This document shows positions 8,416 to 15,839 of a DNA stretch of 64,000 nt, in pieces. Every line of letters starts with the position of its first letter. The stretch's first letter is position 1. This DNA is from UBA11591 sp040220895 (GTDB taxonomy: Bacteria; Bacteroidota; Bacteroidia; Flavobacteriales_E; Vicingaceae). Below the pieces are notes generated by a model. The model was not told the DNA's origin. It saw only the letters and a list, made by a program, of their open reading frames with translations, and ran no database searches. The translations under genes and the position numbers were made by a program. The stretch lies in the NCBI GenBank assembly GCA_040220895.1, contig JAVJVY010000001.1, positions 124,001 to 188,000 on the forward strand, read 5' to 3'.

Positions 8416-9669
8416 GTGGCCAAGATAATTCCTTTCAGGGCTTTCAGACCTTCCATAGATAAAGCTTATCTGGCAGCATCCCGGTCATACGTTACTTACT
8501 CCAGAACTGCCTTGCAACAAAAATTATCTAAAAATCCTTTCAGTTTCCTTCACATCATTAATCCGGATTATAAAAAATATTCCGGCGCTCCAAATACACC
8601 GCTAGGACTAAAGAAAATCAAAGAGAAGTTTCTAGAATTTCAAGACAAAAGTATTTACATCAGAGATGAAAAACCCTGTTTATATATCTATAGGCAAATT
8701 CGAGAAAATGTAGAATATACCGGCCTCATTGGCTGTATTTCTATCGATGACTACGAAAGCGGAGTGATCAAAAAACACGAGGCAACCCTGGCCCATCGTG
8801 AAGAAAAATTAAAAAACTATTTGAGGATCGTCGACATCAATGCCGAACCGGTCTGCATGACCTATCCCAGATCTGAAGACATCGCCTACGTTGTCAGAAA
8901 GGTAACTGCCAACCGGGCCGAATATGACTGGTCTACCGTTGACGGTGTAAGACACATGTTTTGGATCGTAGATCTCGATCTTGATATAAAACAGGTACAG
9001 CGATACTTTTCTCATATTCCCAGCCTTTACATCGCCGATGGTCATCATCGGTCTGCCTCCTCATACCTCCTCGGAAAAGAAAAGAGGGAACGAAAGTCAG
9101 ATTATAGCGGTCAAGAAGGCTTCAATTATTTCATGGGCATCTTCTTTTCTGAAGACAATATTAAAATCATGCAATTCAGCAGGCTGGTTAAAGATCTTGC
9201 GGGCTTGACGGCGTTGGAATTCTTAAAACTTCTAGAGAAAAGTTTTGAAATAACGAAATGTGGCACCAGCATTCATGATCCAAAGGAATTGCACGACATA
9301 TCCATGTACCTTGAAGGTTTCTGGTACTCACTGCATCCCAAGGTCGACAGCTTCGATTTTGAGCATCCATCAGAAAATCTGGACACGGCCATTCTAACAA
9401 AAAATATTTTGTCCCCCATTCTTGGAATTGACGACCCCAGACACGACAATAGAATTAGTTATGTGGGGGGTATTAAGGACCTGAAACCTATCAAACGCAT
9501 GGTAGATTCCGGTAAGTACGAAGTGGGCTTCGCCATGTATCCCGTAACCATCGAACAGTTGAAAGCAATTGCCGATAAAGGTGATGTGATGCCGCCTAAG
9601 AGCACCTGGATAGAACCAAAACTGATGACTGGACTGACCATATACAGCCTTGAAGAAACGTCAGAATGA
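8416..9669 (+). CDS. DUF1015 family protein
   Basis: 417-residue soluble protein of the DUF1015 family, starting with GTG at 8416 (MAKIIPFRAFRPS, the family's usual start). Conserved features include YIADGHHRSASSYLLG near residue 210, with a DGHHR core that looks like a metal or phosphate site, and YEVGFAMYPVT near the end. It is 23 bases after serA and overlaps the YggS-type gene by four bases, so it belongs to the serine operon. In many Bacteroidota and Firmicutes this family sits beside serA and serC, which has suggested a role in serine or PLP metabolism. The biochemical function is not known to me. No serB phosphatase is present in this operon. Confidence 0.85.
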   Translation: MAKIIPFRAFRPSIDKAYLAASRSYVTYSRTALQQKLSKNPFSFLHIINPDYKKYSGAPNTPLGLKKIKEKFLEFQDKSIYIRDEKPCLYIYRQIRENVEYTGLIGCISIDDYESGVIKKHEATLAHREEKLKNYLRIVDINAEPVCMTYPRSEDIAYVVRKVTANRAEYDWSTVDGVRHMFWIVDLDLDIKQVQRYFSHIPSLYIADGHHRSASSYLLGKEKRERKSDYSGQEGFNYFMGIFFSEDNIKIMQFSRLVKDLAGLTALEFLKLLEKSFEITKCGTSIHDPKELHDISMYLEGFWYSLHPKVDSFDFEHPSENLDTAILTKNILSPILGIDDPRHDNRISYVGGIKDLKPIKRMVDSGKYEVGFAMYPVTIEQLKAIADKGDVMPPKSTWIEPKLMTGLTIYSLEETSE

Positions 9670-10334
9670 AATCCAACTTAGATGCATTTGAATTGTTCAA
9701 GGGCACTCTCCCTAAAGAGGTCAGCCTGATTGCCGTTTCCAAAACCAAGCCCGCTGATGTCATAAAGGAGTTGTACGATGCGGGTCATCGAGATTTTGGT
9801 GAAAACAAAGTTCAGGAAGTATGTGAGAAGTATGAACATCTTCCCAAAGATATTCAATGGCATTTCATAGGTCATTTACAAAGGAATAAAGTCAAGTATA
9901 TTGCGCCTTTCGTGGCCTTGATACATTCGGTTGACAGCGAGCGATTATTGGTTGAGATCAATAAAAGAGGTGAGCAGAACGATAGGATCATTCCGTGTCT
10001 CCTGCAATTACACATCGCAAGGGAAGAACATAAATTTGGTTTGGACCAAGAGGAGTTGAGTATTATTATCGACAAAGTACGCTCGGGTGATTTCCCCTAT
10101 GTACGTGTCAAAGGCTTAATGGGCATGGCCTCAAATACCAATGATGTGAAAAAGATTAAAGTTGAATTCCAGGGATTAAAAAAACTATACGATCATTACC
10201 GTCGTAGTTATAATGACGGTGAAACAACCTTCAATACCCTGTCCATGGGTATGACAGGAGATTATCAAATCGCCATTGAAGCTGGTAGCAATATGCTGAG
10301 AATTGGGAGTTTGATTTTTGGATCGCGCCAATAA
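9666..10334 (+). CDS. YggS-family pyridoxal phosphate homeostasis protein
   Basis: 222-residue PLP-binding protein of the YggS/PROSC family. It has the alanine-racemase-like barrel, the PLP lysine K26 in LIAVSKTKPAD, the WHFIGHLQRNKVKYI motif and the C-terminal SMGMTGDYQIAIEAGSNMLRIG phosphate-binding stretch (given here over 20 residues only in parts: SMGMTGDYQIAIEAG and SNMLRIG). Members have no catalytic activity known for certain; they keep PLP levels balanced and affect amino acid pools. It overlaps the DUF1015 gene by four bases and so is coupled to serine synthesis, which fits because SerC is a PLP enzyme. Confidence 0.95.
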   Translation: MKSNLDAFELFKGTLPKEVSLIAVSKTKPADVIKELYDAGHRDFGENKVQEVCEKYEHLPKDIQWHFIGHLQRNKVKYIAPFVALIHSVDSERLLVEINKRGEQNDRIIPCLLQLHIAREEHKFGLDQEELSIIIDKVRSGDFPYVRVKGLMGMASNTNDVKKIKVEFQGLKKLYDHYRRSYNDGETTFNTLSMGMTGDYQIAIEAGSNMLRIGSLIFGSRQ

Positions 10335-10356
10335 TCGTTCAGGGAGCATTTATCCT

Positions 10357-10364
10357 TAATTTTG
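10357..10364 (+). promoter_or_regulatory. -7 promoter element before the 175-residue unknown gene
   Basis: TAATTTTG matches TAnnTTTG exactly and lies 20 bases before the ATG at 10385. No TTG is found at the right distance upstream, so the site is only half supported. Confidence 0.4.
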
Positions 10365-10384
10365 AACGCCAATCTTATCTGTTT

Positions 10385-10912
10385 ATGGAAATTCAGGATC
10401 CTGCAATAAAAATGCAACTAAATGACATTAGTACGGCAAATGACGCCGAACTATTGAACATGTTGCCTGAGCTGCGCAAAAGTGGAAGATCAATTTTGGT
10501 CCAGCCATTGATCAAGCGCTGGAGGATGTCCCAAAGCGAGGAGCTGAGCGAGGCTCTTTTTCATTTATTCTGCGACATAAAGGATCAAGAGACCTTGTCA
10601 TACTTCATGGAGGCGATTTCTGTTGAAACGGATAATCATTTTCTGAACTCCTTGTTATCAGTCTTGTGGCTTTCATCACTTGATGCATCTGAACATTTAC
10701 ACGACCTGATATCTGTAGCATTAAGTGGAGATTTCATGACCGTCGTAGAGGTGAGCACAATCATTGAAAACATGGATGTTGAATTCAATGAAGACGAAGT
10801 AATGGAAGCCATGTATCAGATAGACGAGCGGCTAACGGAAGAATCCGATCAGGAATACATAGTGGTATTTCAACAATTGAAAGAAATAGTCAACAAACTG
10901 AACGTGAGCTGA
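10385..10912 (+). CDS. Conserved helical protein of unknown function
   Basis: 175-residue acidic soluble protein without signal peptide or membrane segment. It is made of short helices with a repeated leucine and aspartate pattern (for example LIKRWRMSQSEELSEALFHL and SLLSVLWLSSLDASEHLHD), which resembles a small HEAT-like repeat protein. I do not recognise a family. Its stop shares one base with the start of the DUF493 gene (TGATG), so the two are made together. It may have its own promoter at 10357-10364. Confidence 0.7.
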   Translation: MEIQDPAIKMQLNDISTANDAELLNMLPELRKSGRSILVQPLIKRWRMSQSEELSEALFHLFCDIKDQETLSYFMEAISVETDNHFLNSLLSVLWLSSLDASEHLHDLISVALSGDFMTVVEVSTIIENMDVEFNEDEVMEAMYQIDERLTEESDQEYIVVFQQLKEIVNKLNVS

Positions 10913-11193
10913 TGGCGACAATTCCCGAGGAGTTTTTTAAATCGCTGGAAGAAAAATTGACCGAGTCCGTGGAGTGGCCTTCGGTTTATATGTTCAAATT
11001 CATAGTGCCTGCGGATAACAGAAAAATAGCACTTGTCGAGGCACTGTTCAGTCCAGAAGCGCAAATAAGTCGCAAAGAATCAAGAGAAGGTAAATACATC
11101 AGCATCACCGGTACGGTTGTCATGCTTAATGCACCCGAAGTCATTAAAAAGTACAGAAAGGCCGCCGAAATCGACGGCCTTATCGCACTTTAA
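10912..11193 (+). CDS. DUF493 (YbeD-like) family protein
   Basis: 93-residue protein of the DUF493 family, a small ferredoxin-like fold that includes E. coli YbeD. YbeD is usually near lipoate genes, but its function is unsettled; an allosteric, ACT-like role has been proposed from structure. The pattern WPSVYMFKFIVPADNRKI, then SREGKYISITGTVVML fits the family. It is coupled to the preceding unknown gene by a one-base overlap. The TAA stop overlaps the stop of the convergent metalloprotease within TTAA. Confidence 0.85.
   Translation: MATIPEEFFKSLEEKLTESVEWPSVYMFKFIVPADNRKIALVEALFSPEAQISRKESREGKYISITGTVVMLNAPEVIKKYRKAAEIDGLIAL
11158..11181 (+). terminator. Possible terminator hairpin inside the end of the DUF493 gene
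   Basis: AAGGCCG, ten bases, then CGGCCTT make a seven-base-pair GC-rich stem in the last codons of the DUF493 gene. The following sequence contains CTTTAATTTCC but no continuous T-run. With the convergent stop codons overlapping, this is the only hairpin that could stop transcription here. Confidence 0.35.
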
Positions 11194-14069
11194 TTTCCTT
11201 TATTAGAAATAATCAGCCTTTCTGATTTTTCAATTTCCTCGCCTGTAATGGTAAGGAAGTATACTCCACCCGCATTGGAATTCAGGTCAAGCATTTTGTT
11301 CAGGTCAATAACCGTGACACCTTCATCATAAGGTGGCGGAGTAAGGTCCGTAATCCTCTGGCCGCTTATGCTGTAAAGCCCAAAATTAATTGTGGTTTCA
11401 GACAAAAATTCAAACCTAACTTTGTAATTATAGCCTCCATTGGTGGCAGTTTCTGCATAAAAGCTGTAGGTTCTTCTTTTTCCATTTGGCGTGTCCTGGA
11501 TACCAACGCTGATTTCCTTGTTATCGCTTTGACAATCCTCTTCCTTTAATTTCCAGTCATAGAAATAAGGATAGATGGTATTGGCACCCAAGGTGTTTTC
11601 AACAATGGTACAAAGCCCGGGTATCTCGAAGGGATAAGATGCATCCTGACTTCTCCACAGATTTCGATTAGTTCCTGCGATAGATATGGTGTAACCGTTC
11701 CCAATAGGTAAACTGGCATTCAGACCAACTTCTTGAATTCCAGCTGAAAGAGAAAATATCTCTTCGTAGACCTTATTTCCGTACTTATCTTCAATAAGGA
11801 AGGTCCGATCACCCGCGGTGCTTGCATTTACGGTAACCGACTGAATCTCTGCATTTTGATACATATCAAAGACAAGACCCAAGTCAGAACTTGAATACTG
11901 GCCACTGGCAAGGCCTTTCTGAAGGTCCTCTCCAATTTCACTCTCAATACCGGGCACGACAGATCTTACATAAAAAACGGTATCCTTATAGAGCGGGCCC
12001 GTTGTAAACTGATTACCCATATGCAATATTTCGCTACCTGTTTTATCCTTATACCAATGAAGCATTGCATTACCTGCACTCTGAGCTTTTAATAGGGCTT
12101 GTGAACCCTTATTCACCAGAACATTTGCTGCAGTGGGTGTTTCTGGATGAACTACTTTTATGAACTTTTCTTCAATCAGTTCATCAAGTCCACATCCATC
12201 GCCGTCAACACTTAGAGTAACAGTAAATTCTCCTGAAGAGGAATAAACATGGCTTGGGCTTTCATCTGTAGACGAACCTCCGTCTCCAAAATCCCAGTTG
12301 TAACTCACGCCATTCAGGCTTTTATTTTGAAAATCTACTTTGAAAGGTGGATTGCAAAACTCCAGCCGATCTGCGCTAAACGAGGCAACCGCCTTTCCCA
12401 CGAATTCGTCACCAAGACCCACGGCATACCAGGCATTCACTGTTGCGGCGTGCTGAGGACTGCAACTCCCGAATAAATCGATGGCGGCTTGAATTGAATA
12501 GAAACGAGCCTCTTCATAATCCGACAAAGGTGACAGGTATGAATTAAGATTTTCATAAGCGATGGACGCTGCATTTTGAATACCGATACCATTCACAGTA
12601 TAGGATTTTCCAATGTCATTTATCCCATTTCCTCCTTCACACAACAAATAAAACCAGAAATTTTGAACACCGGAATTTATATGCACACCTCCGTTATCGC
12701 CCGTTCCAGCATACCAGAATGATCCTTGATATGTATCAGGGTTATACCTGACATTTGGGTTCTGCATGTCCCTGATGAAGCTACCTCTGTCTTCTCCTAT
12801 CCGCCAGCTAAAAGAAGCTGGTTTTCCGAAGTACTCAATGCAATTACCAAATATATCACTGAAGGATTCATTCAACGCTCCCATTTCGTTCATGTAGATC
12901 AAATCGGCAGTGAAATCCGTCAAGCCATGAGTGATCTCGTGTCCGGTAATATCGACAGTAGTGTAAGGACTGCCATTGCCATCTCCAAAGATCATTCGCT
13001 GTCCGTCCCAAAAGGCATTATTGAAGGCCTCGCCGTAATGAACATAGCTGTTCAATTGGAAACCGTTATCGTCAATGCTATTTCGACCAAAGCTCGAGAA
13101 GAAATAGTCATAGGTCATTTCGGCGCCCCAATGTGCATCTGTTCCATATTCATCCTGATTTAGCATATCCTTCCATGTATTATCATCATCGATAAAATCC
13201 GTGCGATTCGAGAAATTTGTCGATGTCTTCAGGTTCCAAGTATTAATACCGTTCCCTCGACCTGCTTCGCGAAGCCTGAAATCATTAGTAATGAATTGAT
13301 AATCGGTGGTAATCTGCCGAATACCACTATAACCTGTGTGAGCAGTACCAACCGTATCCGCTTCCCTCAAAAGGTCATGTCGAAAAATAACATCACCACT
13401 CTGAGCATCTACATAGATCTCTTCGCGCGAGTATGGCTGATTTGCGTATATGTCGAAACGATGGGCATACCGGAGTTCGGATTTTTTATAATCAAGATCC
13501 GAAGCAATAATGACCAATTCGGCTTTAGGATAAAACGAAGCATTATTGTCCCCTGTCTCATCTTTTAACCATTGCTCCTCTTCCGCGATCTGCCATTTGT
13601 ATTGAGCCGCACCAATTTCGGTTAAGGCCAGAATCAATGCTTCAGATTCAATAATTGTCACTGCGTTCACCACGTCAAAGTTTGCCAGGATGTTTCCTGA
13701 TATTGATCTCACAAGGCCATTAGCGCCATGCAGGGTTATTCTCAAAAACTCAAAACGCACATCATTGCGCAAAATGGAATAGGAACTACTGGTAATGCCC
13801 GCAGCATTTGTGTTGGTGCGCAGTAATTCAAATTGCAACTCCTTTAGTGTGGGAAATTGCGCTTTCAACCAAATCAAGGCCTCTTGTTCAGTCATGGCCA
13901 GTTTCTGATCCAACTTAATAAAGTGTGGATGAACCTCGCCTGTTTTAAACCATAGCTCACTCGAGCCGGGAAGCCTTTTTGACGCTTGGCTGCCGGTATA
14001 ATGTTCGCTTGAGAATGAATTGGTTGAAAGTAGAAACAGTAATGTAAAAACAGTAAATAATCTTATCAT
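11190..14069 (-). CDS. Secreted M4 (thermolysin-like) metalloprotease with PKD domain and sorting tail
   Basis: 959-residue secreted zinc protease. In order: signal peptide (MIRLFTVFTLLFLL), a propeptide with FTP and PepSY-like domains (about 25-240), the M4 catalytic domain with zinc motif HEITH at 377-381, third ligand E401 in GALNESFSD and proton donor H463 in GGVHINSG, a PKD domain at about 565-640 (SYNWDFGDGG), an Ig-like segment, a further beta-rich region and a C-terminal tail of about 75 residues ending in SERLIISNKGN. The tail resembles the type IX secretion sorting domain, so the enzyme is probably surface-bound or released by that system. I chose ATG at 14069; a TTG two codons upstream is less likely. 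A good promoter precedes it. Confidence 0.93.
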   Translation of the reverse strand: MIRLFTVFTLLFLLSTNSFSSEHYTGSQASKRLPGSSELWFKTGEVHPHFIKLDQKLAMTEQEALIWLKAQFPTLKELQFELLRTNTNAAGITSSSYSILRNDVRFEFLRITLHGANGLVRSISGNILANFDVVNAVTIIESEALILALTEIGAAQYKWQIAEEEQWLKDETGDNNASFYPKAELVIIASDLDYKKSELRYAHRFDIYANQPYSREEIYVDAQSGDVIFRHDLLREADTVGTAHTGYSGIRQITTDYQFITNDFRLREAGRGNGINTWNLKTSTNFSNRTDFIDDDNTWKDMLNQDEYGTDAHWGAEMTYDYFFSSFGRNSIDDNGFQLNSYVHYGEAFNNAFWDGQRMIFGDGNGSPYTTVDITGHEITHGLTDFTADLIYMNEMGALNESFSDIFGNCIEYFGKPASFSWRIGEDRGSFIRDMQNPNVRYNPDTYQGSFWYAGTGDNGGVHINSGVQNFWFYLLCEGGNGINDIGKSYTVNGIGIQNAASIAYENLNSYLSPLSDYEEARFYSIQAAIDLFGSCSPQHAATVNAWYAVGLGDEFVGKAVASFSADRLEFCNPPFKVDFQNKSLNGVSYNWDFGDGGSSTDESPSHVYSSSGEFTVTLSVDGDGCGLDELIEEKFIKVVHPETPTAANVLVNKGSQALLKAQSAGNAMLHWYKDKTGSEILHMGNQFTTGPLYKDTVFYVRSVVPGIESEIGEDLQKGLASGQYSSSDLGLVFDMYQNAEIQSVTVNASTAGDRTFLIEDKYGNKVYEEIFSLSAGIQEVGLNASLPIGNGYTISIAGTNRNLWRSQDASYPFEIPGLCTIVENTLGANTIYPYFYDWKLKEEDCQSDNKEISVGIQDTPNGKRRTYSFYAETATNGGYNYKVRFEFLSETTINFGLYSISGQRITDLTPPPYDEGVTVIDLNKMLDLNSNAGGVYFLTITGEEIEKSERLIISNKGN

Positions 14070-14106
14070 AGGCAAATTGTTGATTGAAACATTTTTCTCA
14101 TTATAA

Positions 14107-14137
14107 CAAACCTAACCAATAAAAGCGAAGAATGCAA
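14107..14137 (-). promoter_or_regulatory. Promoter of the M4 metalloprotease gene
   Basis: On the minus strand TTG (14137-14135), 20 bases, then TAGGTTTG (14114-14107), an exact match to the Bacteroidota consensus in sequence and spacing. The start codon is 37 bases beyond the -7 element. Confidence 0.65.
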
Positions 14138-14150
14138 GCCATGAAGCGCT

Positions 14151-15818
14151 TTAGCGAAGAACTTTTCTAGCGAAAGCTACGGTGAAATACGAAATGAGAA
14201 ATAAACCAATAAAGCCTTCTAGACTCGATAACCACCTAATATAGCCCGACGGGTAATAGTCTCCGTAACCGATCGTAAGAAAAGTGATGGCACTGTGATA
14301 GATGGATTTAGTGATCAAAGAAAGGTGATCGGGGTCTCCAACAGAGGACACGATGTCGGATGAAGTAGTTAGTATTAAAGCGACGTATAATCCGGTGATG
14401 GCCCAGAAAGATACCACCATGCTAAAAAGTACCCTAAGTGGGTTGGTCGCATAGTGGCCAATTTGATCAAATATCAGGTATTCGCCCCAGTACATTGGAT
14501 AGATCCATATGCCATTGAATTTGCTGGATTTCAGGGCCCTGTTCCTTCTGTCCTTCAATTCCAGTCGCTTGAATTCCAGATAAGCATTGTCTTCGTCGGT
14601 ATATTGCCCAAGATTCCGGAATTCTTCCTTCAGCATGCGGAACTGTTCAGATTTCTGACGAATTGATGTGTCTTTTTGGCTGTATATCAATGATTTAACA
14701 TCATTTTCATACCAGTCAAGGAATAGCTTTCCAAGGTTCCTCATTCCGCTAAAATTGATCTCATCGATCTTCACGGACTCCTTTTCATTCGTGAGATCAA
14801 CAATGTCCCGAATAATCGTGCTTGTAAGATCGACTTTGCCACAATGCTCAAAGCGCAGATCAACATAATTGTTCAAATGTGATGAATGAAAAGTTACGCT
14901 TTTGCAGTTAGCTTTGAAAAAAGTCAGTTCTCCATTACCAAATTCAGTTCTTTCAAAGATGACATCAGAATCGGATAGCATGGCCAATTCAAACGATATT
15001 CTTCCATTCCCAAATTTGGCCTTACGGAACCTCAATTTGCCTACTTTCATTTCGCATTCATCGAAACTCAGGTCACCGTCACCGAATTCAGTCATACGAA
15101 AATCGACACGTCCTTTGCCAAATTCTACTTTGCTGAAATCAATCCTTTTCCCCAACATTACATTCTTGACGAATGAAATATCACCGTCGCCAAATTTTGC
15201 GAATTGAAAGGCAATATTGGCGGTTGAAAAGTCACAATTCATGAAGTTTACATGTCCTTCAGAGAAATTGCAATTAATAAAAGAGACGTTCTCTGATTGA
15301 AAAATAGTGTCCTTGAAGCTGATATCCCCTTTGCTGAAATCCGCATACTGAAAATCAACATCCTTGCAATTAAAGAAGGTTTTTTGAAAATCCTTGATCC
15401 CACTGTCGAAATTCGATTGTACAAAACTCAATAGACCCGAACAAAAAAAGCTTTCCCTGAAGCTCACACCCTCACCCTTGATGACAGCATAAGAAAAGTC
15501 GATCTCATGGTCTGCATCGAAAAATGATCTGCGGGCAGAAAGATCAAGCAACTCAACGTGCTGATCATTGATTAACCCCTTCGATCTTCTGTACTCCGAA
15601 AGCGAGAAATCCTTTACGTAACAATCGTCAAGGTTGATTTTATTTCTGGAAAAAATAAGGTCGTACAATTGCTCTTTTTCAAGCACTCCATAATGACGGA
15701 TGTCTAACGGTTTATTGTTAAAATCCAGCAAGGAGACCTTTGCCGTTTTGGCAAATTTTCGCCCGTCATCGGCTTCAAATGCTTTACTTGTGATTTCAAC
15801 CCGGTACGAATGAAACAT
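14151..15818 (-). CDS. Two-membrane-segment potassium channel with 12-residue repeat domain
   Basis: 555-residue protein. Residues 105-296 are 16 consecutive 12-residue repeats of the form xIxFxxxxFGxG, with phenylalanine at position 4 in all 16 and a large hydrophobic residue at position 9. This looks like a solenoid or beta-helix related to pentapeptide-repeat proteins. A helical linker (about 365-430) leads to two membrane segments (about 460-483 and 531-552) around a pore loop with the selectivity filter TIGYGD at 515-520, the signature of potassium channels. The repeat domain is on the cytosolic side if the N-terminus is inside, as there is no signal peptide. The gene starts 21 bases after the Na+/H+ antiporter stop, so the two are likely one operon. 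The ligand or partner of the repeat domain is unknown. Confidence 0.9.
   Translation of the reverse strand: MFHSYRVEITSKAFEADDGRKFAKTAKVSLLDFNNKPLDIRHYGVLEKEQLYDLIFSRNKINLDDCYVKDFSLSEYRRSKGLINDQHVELLDLSARRSFFDADHEIDFSYAVIKGEGVSFRESFFCSGLLSFVQSNFDSGIKDFQKTFFNCKDVDFQYADFSKGDISFKDTIFQSENVSFINCNFSEGHVNFMNCDFSTANIAFQFAKFGDGDISFVKNVMLGKRIDFSKVEFGKGRVDFRMTEFGDGDLSFDECEMKVGKLRFRKAKFGNGRISFELAMLSDSDVIFERTEFGNGELTFFKANCKSVTFHSSHLNNYVDLRFEHCGKVDLTSTIIRDIVDLTNEKESVKIDEINFSGMRNLGKLFLDWYENDVKSLIYSQKDTSIRQKSEQFRMLKEEFRNLGQYTDEDNAYLEFKRLELKDRRNRALKSSKFNGIWIYPMYWGEYLIFDQIGHYATNPLRVLFSMVVSFWAITGLYVALILTTSSDIVSSVGDPDHLSLITKSIYHSAITFLTIGYGDYYPSGYIRWLSSLEGFIGLFLISYFTVAFARKVLR
14931..15506 (-). repeat. Sixteen in-frame 36-base units encoding 12-residue repeats
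   Basis: The coding repeat is seen clearly only in protein: codons 105-296 of the channel gene fall into 16 units of exactly 12 residues with no insertion or deletion. At DNA level the units have diverged, with short recurrent words such as TTCG.CC and CCATTCCCAAATT, so it is an old protein repeat and not a recent tandem expansion. Confidence 0.9.
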
Positions 15819-15839
15819 GTTAGTTGATTATAAGGGAAA

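Noticed and set aside
12726..13163. A 145-codon open frame on the plus strand within the metalloprotease
   Set aside because: It is antisense to the M4 catalytic domain, where every conserved residue supports the minus-strand gene, and its translation shows no recognisable protein pattern.
1013..14069. A local type IX secretion gene cluster around porQ and the M4 protease
   Set aside because: Apart from PorQ and one possible substrate about 9 kb away, no other secretion-system gene is in the window.
14931..15506. A CRISPR-like array, because of the 36-base period
   Set aside because: The period is that of an in-frame protein repeat; the DNA units are not identical and there are no unique spacers.
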